From Zygnema cylindricum (Eukaryota; Streptophyta; Zygnematophyceae; Zygnematales; Zygnemataceae): DNA of 64,000 nt. Made by a program: the position numbers and the translations under genes. Below the pieces are notes generated by a model. The model saw only the letters and a program-made list of their open reading frames with translations. It was not told where the DNA came from and did not search any database. The DNA is taken from the NCBI GenBank assembly GCA_037447655.1, contig JBBHKE010002402.1, positions 49,635 through 113,634 on the forward strand, read 5' to 3'. Below are positions 10,405 through 21,859 of the stretch, one piece after another (position 1 is the first letter of the stretch; the number at the start of each line of letters is the position of its first letter).

Positions 10405-10485
10405 TGCCGGCGACAGAATTTGATCCTGGTACCTGCCGGTCGGCAGACAACCGGTAGCCGGTTGCCTTAGCCGTTAAGTCTAGGA
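10405..10485 (-). other. tRNA-like block in solo LTR
   Basis: On the minus strand: gacttaacggctaaggc (A-box-like), then about 37 bases, then ggatcaaattc, a weakened B-box. It is the counterpart of blocks at 39470-39550 and 44877-44958. Confidence 0.5.
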
Positions 10486-11086
10486 GTAGTGTTATGTATT
10501 ATATGGTTTGATAATTACTTAAACATTTATACGTAGGATAGTTCATTTAACTGTAACTGTTTACGGGAGACATATATCCAGTAAATGAAAAAGTACAGAT
10601 TCCGGTACGGATAAGAAACCAATACCGCGCATTTAATTCTTTAGTGAAACGAATATCGCGCATGTACTTATTACGGCTACGATTAAATGTGAATTTAATC
10701 GGACGGTCGGAATTAACGCCGAGATCGCGAAAGAGGATTTCGGCGGTTTGTGGTCATTGCCACATCAGATGACACGTGGCGGAATGACATTGGATCGCGG
10801 CATCTCCGAGGATTAAGGGAGCGAATCCGGACATACCACGTGTCGACATTTAGCGCATGTCGTACAATGGTCGTACATAAAGTACAACGGCAGCTGTACT
10901 TTTGTGTACGAAACTGAAATATGATTAGCTCCGTACATCAGTTGATAGAGTGTGTGAGAGAGATAGGATTTAAAAAAATTAGAAGATAGGACCCTCTCTC
11001 CCACAGAGCTTCTGTACAAAAGGTCAACTTTGACCCTCCATAACTTACTGCTCAGGGGAGAAAATTCAGAGATTCTTTTTGCTATC

Positions 11087-11120
11087 GACTCACAGGAGTC
11101 TTATCTTCACACGGGTGAAG
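11087..11120 (+). other. Twin hairpins in solo LTR
   Basis: gactc-acag-gagtc (11087-11100) and cttcac-acgg-gtgaag (11105-11120), equivalent to 8252-8284. Confidence 0.6.
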
Positions 11121-11245
11121 TTGGTCAGATTTTTTGTTTGCCAGGGTGGCAGTTATTTTTGCTGAAACACAAAGGGGTCAGGGTTATCCTAGAGGCTTCT
11201 TAGAACCTGTCCACTCTGAGGACTTATGGAGGTCTCAGAGTTTCA

Positions 11246-11939
11246 AGAGAAAGTATTAGATCTAGTTCACAGTGATGTTTGGGGACCTGCTAGGTATGCT
11301 TCACATGGGGGGAAGAGATACATGTTAACCATCACAGATGATTGGTCTACATACACGAAGGTATACTTTCTCAGACATAAGTCAGAGGTATTAAGATGTT
11401 TCAAAGAGTATAAAGTATGGAGTGAAAAACTACATGAAACCTCAATAAAAGAGATAAGAAGTGATAATGGGAAAGAATACACCTCAAGGGAATTTGAAGA
11501 ATATCTTAAAGAAGAAGGAATTCATCATGAGAAAACTGTTCCCTATAATCCGGAACAAAATGGAGTAGTAGAAAGAGTGAATAGAACTTTAGGAGATATG
11601 TCCAGAAGTATGTTAATTGATAAGAGGATAGGGTTGCAGTTTTGGGCGGAGTCTATGAACTATGCTAATTTCATCAAAAATAGAGTCCTAACTTCAGCAA
11701 ATAAGGAGGAAACTCCGTATGAGAGGTGGACAGGAAGAAAGCCTGATTTGTCTCTTTTGAGAGTGTTCGGAAGTCAATTCTACAGTTTGGATTCCGATAA
11801 GACTAAATGGAAGTTAGAGGGGAGAGGGAAGCTAGGATATCTTGTAGGATATGATGAGAGCACAAAAGGATACCGAGTGTATGACTTGAAAAAAAGAGAT
11901 ATAAAATTAGTAAAACACATAGTGGTGATGAATGAATAG
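11246..11939 (+). pseudogene. Copia A integrase catalytic core
   Basis: Open frame for the rve-type catalytic domain. The three catalytic residues are visible: aspartate in LVHSDVWGPA, aspartate in IRSDNGKEYTS and glutamate in PEQNGVVERVNRT. FWAESMNYANFIKNR, TPYERWTGRKP and the LGYLVGYDESTKGYRVYD domain follow. It ends at a stop at 11939. The zinc-binding N-terminal part lies left of the solo LTR. The enzyme would insert element cDNA into the host genome, but the split ORF cannot make a complete protein. Confidence 0.85.
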
Positions 11940-12116
11940 AAGTCCATTGATCCATTCAAATATAATAAGGAAGTCAAAATCAGATTTGAAACGGATCAGT
12001 TTTCTGACTTTGACTTTGAAAATGAAGAGAAGGAAGAGGGAGAAAAAGAAAAATCTGCAAATCTACCAAAGGAGAAGGAGGAAAGGACAACATCCGAGGC
12101 AACGCCAGAATACGAA

Positions 12117-13082
12117 GTGGAAACCGATGAGGAACTTGATGAGACACCTGAATTGGAAGATAGGGGAGCTGAAAATCTCCCTAAACGAAACCCAAAGATG
12201 CCTTCTATACCGGCGTCCGATTTTGAAGGGGGAAGAAGAAGTAGTAAACGACTTCAAGAAAGACAAATAAATAACCAACTCACAAAGATGTCTCAGCCAG
12301 ATGAACCTGAAACATACTTAGAGGCCATAAATACTCCAGAAAGTAGCGGATCGATCACAGCTATAAATGAAGAAATGGCCTCTATCATGGAAGCGAATAC
12401 ATGGGAGTTGGTAGATTGTCCACCGGACCGAAAACCGATTGGATGTAAGTGGGTTTTTAAACTTAAATTAAACCAGGATAATACCATTGAGAGGCACAAA
12501 GCTAGATTAGTTGCAAAAGGTTATACTCAGAAAGAGGGGATAGACTACGAAGAAACCTTTGCACTTGTAGTCAGATTTCTTTCTGTTGGAATCCTTTTAA
12601 GTATAGCCGCAGCGGAGGATATGGAAATCCACCAGATGGATATTAAAACGGCCTTTTTGCACGGAGAGTTGGAAGAAGAAATTTACATGAGGCAACCGGG
12701 AGGATTCGTGGAAAGTGGGGAAGAAAATAAAGTTTGCAAACTGATAAAATCACTCTATGGGCTTAAGCAAGCCCCGCGACAGTGGAATATAAAGCTCAAC
12801 GAATTTCTGACCGGTTTGGGGTATGTCAGAATTAGTTCAGATCACTCTATATATTTATTTGAGGATGAGAATGGAGTGATATTTATTGCTATTTATATGG
12901 ATGATTTGTTGGTCTTAAGCAAGTCCTTAGATAAAATTAACAAACTAAAACGGGATCTTAGAAGCAGTTTTGATATGAAAGATCTTAGCAAAGCAAAATA
13001 CATTTTCGGAATTCAGATGGAGAGAGATAGAGGGAATAGAATTATAAGACTCACTCAAAAAGAAGCAATCGTAATATGCTAG
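12117..13082 (+). pseudogene. Copia A reverse transcriptase
   Basis: 321-codon frame covering the linker and almost the whole RVT_2 domain. WELVDCPPDRKPIGCKWVF is followed by [20 protein letters not shown], then HQMDIKTAFLHGELEEEIYM, SLYGLKQAPRQWN and the catalytic YMDDLLVLS. The frame stops after LTQKEAIVIC. The next RT pieces (MLEKFQMEKANG) are in another frame. The catalytic residues look intact, so this is the best-kept RT of the window. Confidence 0.88.
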
Positions 13083-13210
13083 AAAAATTTCAGATGGAAA
13101 AAGCAAACGGATGTACTACTCCTATGGATTTGAAAAAAGTGTTTGAGGGAAGTGAAGAGAGAGGAATATTTATCATTAATGATGAGATGGATGAGATATA
13201 AAGAAAATTT

Positions 13211-13889
13211 ATGGAAAATATTCCTTATCGGCAAATTGTAGGCAGTTTAATTTATTTTATGAATTGTACCCGTCCGGATATAGCTGCAGCTGTAGGTGTC
13301 CTTAGTAGAAATCTAAATGAACCAAGAAAGAGACACAGGGAGGCTGCCAAAAGGGTGATGAGGTATCTGGTGGGGACAAGGGAATTATGGTTGCATTTGG
13401 GGGGGGGAGCACACTCACATCACCACTTGGAGTGATGCCAGTTATGGAGATGTGCCTTTAAGAAGGTGTACGACTGGATATGTGTTGCAAATTCGATCCG
13501 GTGCATGTTGTTGGAGTAGCAAGCAACAAAAAGTAGTTGCTCAGTCCACTATGGAGGATGAATACATGGCTTCTTGTGCTGCCACCAAAGAAATAATGTG
13601 GGTTAAATCTCTTCTTGAAGAACTTGGGTTCATGAAGTCTAGAACTCAAAATGTTTTTTGTGATAATCAAGCTGCTATCTCTATTGCAGCTAATCCGAAA
13701 CATCACTTCAAAGCCAAGCATATGGATATTAGACTAAGCTTTGTCAGAGAGAAGGTAGAAAATAAAATTATTAAACTGGTTCATAAAACTGATAGAGAAA
13801 TGATTGCAGACATGATGACAAAACCAGTGCCTTCCCCTAAGTTGATTTATTGCAGAGAAAACTGTGGATTAAAATTGAAAAGTGACTAG
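13211..13889 (+). pseudogene. Copia A RT end and RNase H
   Basis: Two frames: MENIPYRQIVGSLIYFMNCTR and PDIAAAVGVLSR (13211-13435), then after a run of G that shifts the frame, the RNase H domain (13452-13889). This has GYVLQIRSGACCWSSKQQK, STMEDEYMASC (usually STMEAEY), FCDNQAAISIA and HHFKAKHMDIR. It ends with MTKPVPSPKLIYC just before the PPT. The eight-base G run near 13400 is the probable site of the frameshift. Confidence 0.85.
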
Positions 13890-13902
13890 GAATTAAGGGG
13901 AG
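13890..13902 (+). other. Polypurine tract of copia A
   Basis: ggaattaaggggag directly before the 3' LTR, the position where plus-strand DNA synthesis is primed. Confidence 0.65.
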
Positions 13903-14789
13903 TGTTGAAAAGAGGTAATTAATAGTTTACTTCCCTATTTTACTTTTGCTTCAAAGAAAGAGAGTGAGGATCAAAGGCGCGCCATGGCTACCGCAATATT
14001 TAGAAAGTGGCAGTTTTTGAAGTAAAGGGTATTTTGCTAAAATAATGCCAAGCCTAGATTTGAACTTGCGACCTCTAGATTCTCTATAGCCTAATGCCTT
14101 AACCATTAAGGCGTTACGAAACGATACACGTGAGGGTTTCATAAATATATAAACATTAACCCAACAGCTAATTAACAGCAGACTAACCAAAAGGAGCAAT
14201 TTCTGCATGTACACGAATCTGAACCGTGTAAAATATATTTTGATCGGACGACCCGCATTATAGCCGCCACGCGAAGTGAGCTTTTGGCGGCATACGGAGA
14301 TATCGTCACGCGGTGCCACGTGGCGCCACATTATTTGATACCGGAGAAGATGAGAGGAGGAACCATGGCTTCCGATTTGACAGGTGTCACCTTGTAGACC
14401 TTGCCGTACAATGGTCGTACAATAAGTACATCGTCCATTGTACCTTCTTGTACTATATAGTGTTCCTATTGGACTAGGGTTTAGTAGTAGGTAGTCGTGA
14501 GTAGGCAGACCAAGACTTAGTAAAATTAAGGTACCTCTCTCTCTAAGAGAGCTTGTAACTATAAAGGTCATCTTTGACCTGCCATAACTTACTGCTCAAG
14601 TGAGCAAATTCAGTGATTCTTTTTGCGTTTGACTCGGGGGAGTCTTGTCCTCACAGGGGTGAGAGTGGTCAGAATATTTGTGTGCCTGGGCGGCGCTTAT
14701 TCAGCGGGAAAGTAGAAGGGGCAAATATTACCCTAGAGGCTTTACATAGGCTGCTCATTCTGTGGGTCAATAAAGACAACAAAATTTCA
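13903..14789 (+). repeat. 3' LTR of copia A
   Basis: Same 887-bp length as the 5' LTR, ending aaaatttca, followed by the duplication aactt. It includes the twin hairpins at 14631-14644 and 14650-14663. Confidence 0.95.
14045..14118 (-). other. tRNA-like block in LTR of A (3')
   Basis: Same as 7667-7740 with three substitutions. A-box-like and B-box-like motifs are both kept. Confidence 0.55.
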
Positions 14790-15099
14790 AACTTAATCGA
14801 ACTGTATACATGAAACGTGCACCCAAAAAGTGAAATTCTATGGGTTCCATTGCCACACAGAATTCGCAGATCAAAAGAAGCTAACCTAAATAGTGCCGAC
14901 TCCAAGTTTAGATAAACCCAAATGATTGATCCCTTGACAATCAAAACCCCATTAAAGCTTCACCCCTGTGAAGCAAGACTTTTTGTGTGCTCGGTTCCAC
15001 CACAGAATGCAAAGTTAGAATATGTGATTTGGATACATTCACCCACTTTGACTTTCCCTTAGAAATGAAGCCACCATGGCAAGCAAAAACTCTGATTGA

Positions 15100-15133
15100 C
15101 TACACCCTTGTGTAGCCTGGAATCCCCTGAGTC
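15100..15133 (-). other. Twin hairpins in family E LTR
   Basis: On the minus strand gactc-aggg-gattc (one mismatch) precedes ctacac-aagg-gtgtag (perfect). The second stem differs from the cttcac/gtgaag stem of family B by a compensated base pair. Confidence 0.6.
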
Positions 15134-15863
15134 GGTAGCAAAAAGAATCACTGAAAATGGCCAAGTAAATTAATAGTTATGGCTGGCCAAAGTTTGCCTT
15201 TTATACTAGGTGCTCTCTAGGAGAGGCAGCTACTTACCAGAAATATTATAAGTCCTAAAACCCCTCTCTAAGCCCCCTAGTTCTAAGGTACGAACCAATG
15301 ACAAGACTTCAAAGTACATAAAGGTACAAGTGCCGATGTACCTTTTATACGACCATCGTACGACATGGCCAAAAACCAACACGTGTCTTATCCAGGCTCG
15401 TTCTTTTAATTACTGGAATTTGTGCTACCAAATATTATCTCTCCACGTGGCTCCTGGTCATGCCATTTATGAGAAACGGTACCTTACAAGAAAGTACAGG
15501 TGATGGAGTACTTTCTGTACGAACTTTGTACGACAATGCCATATTGCGATATTTGTCGCTTTTAGATTTGTTATCTTCGGTTCCGAAGATTCTGTAAACC
15601 CGTATGATGTTGCCACATGTCATCCAGAGTGGCGGCGTCCGCGAACCGCCAAATTTTCCTTTCACAAAGCTGGCACTAACCATGGCCGTCCGATCTATTT
15701 CGGCATTTAATACAGACCGTCGAAACAAATGTCCGTACTATTTGTTTTGTCCGTACTTTAAAGTACAACTGTTTCTATGCCCTATAAATCGTAATCCTGT
15801 TAAATGGAAAACCCTTTTAGATACTATTTAAATATCTACCAAACCCAATATGTCTTAGCACTA

Positions 15864-15945
15864 GTCCTAGACTAAACGGATAAGGCTAACGACTACGGGT
15901 TGCTTGACGAACAGCAGGTACCAAGATCAAATCCTAGATCAGTCA
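15864..15945 (+). other. tRNA-like block in family E LTR
   Basis: Plus strand: tagactaaacggataaggc (A-box-like) and agatcaaatcc (B-box-like), antisense to the LTR. Its position corresponds to the blocks in A and B LTRs. Confidence 0.5.
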
Positions 15946-16262
15946 AATACCTTTTTGGTAAGTCTACCAATTTTACACCTTGTCTCCATAGAGAGTTTAG
16001 GCAGCCATGGCTCTAGCTCCCTGTCCAGCCTTCAGTGACTACAACAAGTGTGGGGGCTTGGAGAAGGGAGTTAGAGTCAGACCGCCTGTGCTCTTTTTCT
16101 ACACTAAAACAGACCTGGAAAATACATAAATATCAACAGAAAGTACAATCAAAACTAATAGTACGAATGCAACGAACGAAATAAAATGCGGGACGTATAA
16201 AACTGACCTACACTAGAAATGAACCAACATTGACTTTTAAATCCCACATTGCAATCCTTACA

Positions 16263-16950
16263 GGGCTTGCCTCACCCTCCGCTTTTAGGGAGGGGCTCGG
16301 TGCGTTTGTAACCAACCCATTGATGTTGAGGAAATCGAGTTGCTTAGTTGCTCGCATGGGGGAGAACGAATTGTCAAGCATGATTTGTTGCGAGATGCCA
16401 TTGCTGCCATTGGTGCCGAGGCAGGCTACACCATCAAACGTGAGGTTTCTAATATACTTCCACCTCGGCCCCAATCAAAGGGTTCTCGAAGCCCTTGGGT
16501 TGACTTGGTCTTTTTTTCATGTTGTTCCGAGGACCCTTGGCGATGTGGTCCTCACAAATCCGACTAGGACACACATTTCATCTTCCGCGGCTTTGCATTT
16601 AGGTGTGGTGGCTCGGGACGCAGCAGCTACAAAAGAAAGAGACCATGTTCACCAAGACCTGTTGGACCAGTTTGTCCCATTTCCAGTGGAGATATTTGGA
16701 TCTTTAGACAAGTCCTTCGATGACTTCATTCGCCACAGTGCGCGAAAAAAGTTTGAATCCTGTGGTCTAGAGAGTTCTCCACCAATTCTTTTCGTTGCGT
16801 TGTATTGACAACATGTCTCAATTGCACTTCAACAGGCTCAAGTTGCGGCTCTCCTTCAACTTAGCGAACTAGCACAAGACCGGCGAGGTCTTCCAAATCT
16901 TCCACCAAGGGACCCGGTTCACATTTATGATCTTCGTGGTTGTGGACCTT
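16263..16950 (+). pseudogene. LINE-like RT ORF relic, part 2 (C-terminus)
   Basis: Continuation of 455-997 beyond element D. In one frame it reads CVCNQPID, then LLSCSHGGERIVKHDLLRDA, EAGYTIKREVSNILPP and WVDLVF. In the next frame come LGDVVLTNPTRTH, AAATKERDHVHQDL, FVPFPVEIFGSLDKSFDDF, SIALQ and finally VHIYDLRGCGP with a stop. These pieces follow the Cys/His-rich and 'F.P..vE.fG.l' order known to me from the C-terminus of LINE-type polymerases. A related copy lies at 23819-24330. At least one frameshift near 16510 is present. The function of this domain is not established here. Confidence 0.6.
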
Positions 16951-17215
16951 AGTTTGTCTAGGGGTAGTCTAGTGAAGGTTTTTTGATTTTGTCGGCGGTC
17001 TTAGTCTGTTGTTGTTTTGTTTTAGTTCTTTGCTCTTGTTAGTATTGCTTTGTTTCGTTTCAGTTTTTAGGCGTAGAGTTTTTAGGCGTAGATTACTTTC
17101 TTCTGAATCTTGTAGTCTCAAAATTGATTTTTCAGTTTTACATGTTTTGTACTCTGATGGTTTTTCCATCGCAATTTTAGCAATAAAGACTTTTTTTTTG
17201 CCTAGGGGATATTTT
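16951..17215 (+). other. Probable 3' UTR of the LINE-like element
   Basis: A T-rich stretch follows the stop. It contains a 14-bp tandem duplication tttttaggcgtaga near 17065-17095 and aataaag near 17180, followed by a T run. This fits a LINE 3' end, but the exact end is not defined. Confidence 0.35.
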
Positions 17216-17926
17216 TAATAGTACGGATAGTTTTCGGTTTTTGGAACCTACATGCGTCCCAGTATTAATCGTACTCCCAGTTCGAGTAGAACTCGCAATA
17301 TTTAGGGCACACGGTAATTTTTAATGATAAAAAACACAGTTGAGGTTCATAGAGCTCTCTTTCTTCGGCATTGTTTGTAATGACACAAAAAGATAGTTTT
17401 TGTCATTTGAAAAAATGATAAATCTCTAATACCCGACAAAAATCCTAAACAAATTTGAGAAACTCTTAAAAACAATAAAAAAACCTTCATAAACTAGGAA
17501 ATTCTCAAATTCCAATTCTCAATTGAAAACCTTCAAATGCTAAGAAATATCCCTTAAGAAGTTTAAACACATTAAAAAGGAAAAAATATTGTTACGAATT
17601 CTATCGCTTATAAGCCATATGGGAAAAAACAAAGAAAAAAGAAATATAATTTTAGCCTTTTTACAATATTATCATCAAATAACAAAAATTCCAACATCAC
17701 ATATCAAAAAAGCGCGTATTGTGGTCCCTTCAAAAATTAATTTAGGTACGTGTAACGTATTAGGTTATGGGAATCGTTACTTGAGCGTAGATGCATCTAA
17801 TTCATGCAGATGCACAAATTGTGAAAGATGATGAGACAAAGACAATAAAAGATTAGAACATAATGGGGATCCGCTCCGGAAATAATTGTGTTATTCCAGT
17901 CCTCACCAACAATCAGTTAGAGAAAG
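17216..17926. other. AT-rich spacer, nothing recognised
   Basis: No ORF with recognisable motifs. There are many A-runs and no clear inverted repeats. Confidence 0.5.
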
Positions 17927-18530
17927 TTGACGTGCTTTAAAAATTCATTGAAAACTTGGGAATCCTTGGAGAACCAAAAACTCTTAAGCATGACCACACT
18001 ATTTAAGCTTGGTAAGACACTCATGACATTTGCCTACCTAGATGGGACATCTATGAAGGCATATACCTCACATTATGGTAACCTCTTGGTCCAAGCCAAT
18101 GCGGTCGGCTTCATCCTCCCAACATACACCAAGATCACCCTTCTCATGCTCTCTCTCCCATAAAGTATAAACCAATACTTACTCGGGGACTCAATCCTCG
18201 TCACACTATTTGTGGCAGTGCTCATTCATCACGCGAAAACATAGGAACCCTAAAAAAGTGAGTTGGTGTCTAACAAAGCGTTTGCAAATAGTACACAAAT
18301 TGTGTAGTACGATGACCTGGTCCGCACGTACATGGTATACAAATGAAGATTTCTAAGTTGAATTTAGTCTGTGTGAAAATATTTGACAATTTTTAATATC
18401 TGGTCTTCTCTTATGTGGTACCGCTCAGTTTTGAACATGAGAAGTTTTGAACATGTGGATTACAAGCACTACGCGATAGAACATCGTTCAAAATGTAACA
18501 TCCTGTAATGTTGGCCGTACAGCCTCTTCT
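17927..18530 (+). pseudogene. Copia gag relic with family G repeat
   Basis: The first 240 bases read WESLENQKLLSMTTLFKLGK, then YLDGTSMKAYTSHYGNLLVQ and ILPTYTKITLLMLSLP. This resembles the UBN2 core of copia gag (multimerisation region of the virus-like particle). After the stop comes sequence shared with 36024-36230 and 53770-53948: cgtacatggta, acaatttttaatat, atgttggccgtac. I infer that family G is a deleted retrotransposon that kept part of gag. No LTR boundaries are proven. Confidence 0.45.
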
Positions 18531-19570
18531 CCATCAGGCGTTGACCGTTATCGTACGGAATCCTTTATTGGCAGTAATATTTTGTTCACTTCTCCATCGT
18601 GTCGTGTTAGCAACAAATCTATCGCCTACATGTTTTATTTCGAATAGATCCACGTACGTTCGTATTTTAACTATAAGAACAGTCAAAGATTCCAAAAGCA
18701 CAAAATGTGAAACTCGTATTTCTACGACTAGCCGCAAATCAAAATTACCTCAATCTACACTTTGTACATTCGTGTTTCGTTATTTTTGTAGCTATTTTGT
18801 CTTTCGTATTTTGTCGTTGAAATTTGAAATTAGCAAGCGCGACAAATTACGGATGTCGATGGATGGTGAAGGAGTTGTCAAAGGATATTCTTCAACAAAA
18901 AAATTTGGTGGTTTTTTGTGGATTTGATTCGGGCCTGTCTCACATCCATTGTGGGTGGTATGCGACCTTTCCACGTGTACACATTTTACATGTCCAGTGT
19001 ATAGCTAGTCTCCTCCTTGAAAACAAGGGAGGAGACTAGCCAAACACTAGATAGAATGACCGTTTGCTTCGAAAATACAGACACAGATGGTCAAGGTTGT
19101 CTCCCAAAAGTTTAGAAAATCTTAGCAAATCTCCATTAATCATGTTTAAAAAAAAAAGGAGTAATGCCTCGTACGTAAATGCATTTTTTTTAGTAAAAAC
19201 CCCACTTTTCGCTCGATAGAGGTTCACCCTCAGTATATAATTTTTGTTAGGTTGGGTTACATGGGTACGTACTCTAATTCTTAAGGCTAAACATCGTGAA
19301 TACTCTCCAATGTAACTTTTATTGTGAGCGGATTTCGCGCGGTCGCCTTTGGAATCATCGCTCTTTTTGAACTATAACGGTCGTTAGTTATAGCAGCTTT
19401 ATCTGACAAATATTTTCGGATTACCGCGCCTTGACATACTTTGATTAACGCAACTTTGAAAGAAAAAAATATACTTTGTCTTTGTCTGAAAAGTCAAAGG
19501 TGCATCTTAAACTTCTTTAATGTTAGGTACGGACTTGCCGACAAACCTCTTCTGTCTGTCAATTTCTTAA
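18531..19570. other. Spacer with no recognised gene
   Basis: Short frames here show no known motif. The only notable structure is the hairpin at 19004-19040. Confidence 0.5.
19004..19040. repeat. Strong 15-bp hairpin
   Basis: gctagtctcctcctt, a six-base loop, then aagggaggagactagc: a nearly perfect stem with one bulged base. The bases caaacactag follow. Confidence 0.75.
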
Positions 19571-20631
19571 GGAATTGATCATGGCAGTGACTGTTTTGGT
19601 TGCGCACAGTCACCTACGTCATTTTGTCAAAAATTGTACGTTCAAAGTACACATTGATACAACCGTTAAAGTCTAAATTTGACGGTCAATTGGTTGGACA
19701 ACTTTGAATTTCAAAATATTGTTTCAACCGCTTAAACTTTTGTCGCGCTTGCGAACGTCGACCATCAAAATAAAATTAGCAATTCACACGGCCGGTGATC
19801 GTTTACGGTAACAAAACTGCAACAACCACATGTAAATAAAAGTGTTGCAGACAGTCAATTTTTGTCGTTACGTGAGCTCCATGGTGAGAGCACGTTGGAT
19901 ATTAACACAGCCGCAAAATTGAAATTTAGTCGTATAAGCATTACATTGAATTTAAATGCAAATTGAAACGAAACCTCTTTAAACTGAAGTACTGAAAGTC
20001 TTGTACATAAATATTAAAACGCACAAAACGAAATTTCATTGTCAATGTAAGAATGTTGATTCGTAGATAGTGTGGCTCGATTTCGTCGCGCGTGACAACG
20101 TGCATTTTTTTCATTTAATTTCAATTGATATTTTTACGCCGGTTCGTTTTATTATAGTGTACAAAGTTTATTTCGTTTCGTGCGTTTTAATATTTCCATA
20201 CAAGACCTACAATACTTCAGTTTTAAAGAGGTTCGTTTCAATTTGCGTCTAAATTCAATGTAACGCTTATACGACTAAATTTCAATTTTGTGGCTAAGTT
20301 AATATCCAACCTGCTCTCACCGTGGAGCTCACGTAACGACAAAAAGTGACTATCTACAACACTTTTATTTACATGTGGTTGCCGCAGTTTTGTTACCGTA
20401 AATGTTCGCCGGCCCTATGAATTGCTAATTTTATTTTGACGGTCGACGTTCGCAAGCGCGGCAAAAGTTTAAGCGGTTGAAACAATATTTTTAAAGTCCA
20501 ACCGATTGACCGTCAAATTTAGACTCAACGGTACTTTACTGGTATCAATGTGTACTTCAGACGTACAATTTTTGACAAAATGACGTAAGTGACTGTGCGC
20601 AACCAAAACAGTTATTGCCATGATCAATTCC
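19571..20631. mobile_element. Foldback element with 0.47-kb arms
   Basis: The left arm (19571 to about 20035) and right arm (about 20165-20631) are reverse complements with an estimated 90% identity by eye. They start ggaattgatcatggc and end gccatgatcaattcc. The central 130 bases are unique. It has no ORF with known motifs and no clear target duplication. It could be a foldback or MULE-type non-autonomous transposon. A transcript would form a very long hairpin. Confidence 0.85.
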
Positions 20632-21859
20632 CAATGTTTATTGTAACAAAGACCCAAGCCATTAACACTTATCGTATGTGTGAACAGTTTTCGTTTCAAA
20701 CGTTAAAATACAGTTCAGTAGGTTTGGGCTTCTTTGGCACATAAAACGGTTTGTTTGTGGGTCATAAAAAAAAACGTGACGACCCGCAAAAAAACGACGT
20801 GAAGAGGTTAATAATTTCCACAGCCGAGGGAAATCTGGCGGACCACTTATTCATATTTATTAGTGTTGTGTATCGGTTATGGAACCGTCAGAGGTCCAGA
20901 TATATCGGTCCGAGACCAACAAATTCCATATCGGCGATAACTTTAAAAAAATATAGTATTTATACAATAGTATTTTATAACATACTTTATTATATTATTG
21001 ACTTTATATAGCGTGGCATGCCACGTATGAGAATGTGTTGCGTATCTGTTTAACTGAAATTAATTACGGACAACGCAGCACATAAACGTTGACAAATTTA
21101 AAACAATGCTTTATAGTTCTAAAACTATAGTACCGAAACGAAAATATTAAATTACGTTGTAAATTTGTAAATCAAACTTTTTCGAAAAACAGACGAACAG
21201 AGCAGGCACATCTATCACACTGTCGCCATTTACAACCACCATTTATAGCCACCATAGAAGTGATATGAGGGCGTAACTAACCTTGCAAAAAAAAGTAAGA
21301 GTCAAAAGGACATTCTCGACGGATATGGGAGCGTGGAACCTAAGTAAAACCCCCTTAAATTAGAAATAATCAAAAAAATATCGCGATTTCTTACCGAAAT
21401 CGGGGGGAAGGGGGTCCGCGCCGCGTCTGAGGAATAACACTTACAGTTGAGTGTAATGGCCGTACATTTATCTGTATGGTCCATACAGTTATTGCCGATA
21501 GTTATCAATATCGGTGTTATCGCCGATAAACAACCAATATTATCGGTTAATTATCTGCTACATATATATCGGTGTATATTAGCAGGCGTTTTAAGAGCCC
21601 ATTTTATGGTGTTTAAAAAATGTTTTTAATGTAAATTAGGGTTTTGAGGGCGTTGGCCCATTAGGCCAAAAATTGGCGCATTTCACCGCTCGACTTTTGT
21701 GCCCATCGGATGAACAAGGCCATCTTTTTCGCCACACAGAATTAGCCACGTGGACAGTACAAACAAATTGGAAAATAACTACAGGTAGTACAAAAGTATT
21801 GACATAACTTCTCGTTATGGTTATTTTAACCGTAACAATTTTTTTTCTGGGATCGACTT
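20632..21859. other. AT-rich spacer with TATCGG-rich repeat
   Basis: No gene recognised. Near 20866-20945 and 21490-21575 the sequence is rich in tatcgg/ccgata. It shares gtgttgtgtatcgg with 34595-34625 and, more loosely, 60685-60715, so a dispersed repeat is likely but its ends are unclear. Confidence 0.4.

Larger units (their letters stand above)
10189..11245 (+). mobile_element. Solo LTR of the B family inside copia A
   Basis: A 1057-bp segment runs from tgtagaaattaatgg to cagagtttca and matches the LTRs of element B (38714-39767, 44119-45173) in full length. It is flanked by the 5-bp duplication agaga (10184-10188, 11246-11250). The integrase text of A stops at its left edge and resumes at its right edge. 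No internal sequence remains, so LTR-LTR recombination followed insertion. Confidence 0.92.
7524..14789 (+). mobile_element. Ty1/copia retrotransposon A
   Basis: Complete element with 887-bp LTRs (7524-8410, 13903-14789) flanked by the exact 5-bp duplication aactt (7519-7523, 14790-14794). The target is readable in the other LTR of D as aaaacttaatc. Internal order is PBS, gag, protease, integrase, RT, RNase H, PPT. By eye the LTRs differ at about 18 positions (about 98% identity), so insertion is recent compared with B, C and D. Frameshifts at about 10045 and 12120, an in-frame stop near 13200 and a 1057-bp solo LTR inside the integrase region make it non-autonomous. Confidence 0.95.
14831..16138 (-). 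mobile_element. Solo LTR of family E inside LTR of D
   Basis: A 1308-bp segment that starts tgaaattctatggg and ends tatcaaca, i.e. TG...CA on the minus strand. Flanks aaaag (14826-14830) and gaaag (16139-16143) fit a 5-bp duplication with one change. It is absent from the other LTR of D, which reads through (caaaaattacaatc, near 1500). It is a distant relative of the A and B LTRs and shares their tRNA-like block and twin hairpins. No internal part is present. Confidence 0.85.
998..16262 (-). mobile_element. Ty1/copia retrotransposon D, with nested insertions
   Basis: LTR retrotransposon on the minus strand. The 3' LTR is 998-1624. The 5' LTR starts at 5815 and its pieces end at 16262. The near-identical 5-bp flanks gggtt (993-997) and gggct (16263-16267) fit a target duplication. 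Internal order from right to left is PBS, gag with two zinc knuckles, protease, integrase, RT, RNase H, PPT, which is copia order. All ORFs carry stops or frameshifts, and the N-terminal part of RT is missing. The LTRs differ clearly, so D is older than element A, which sits inside it. By excision of later insertions the 5' LTR is the segments 5815-6088, 6767-6918, 7473-7523, 14790-14830 and 16139-16262. Confidence 0.85.
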
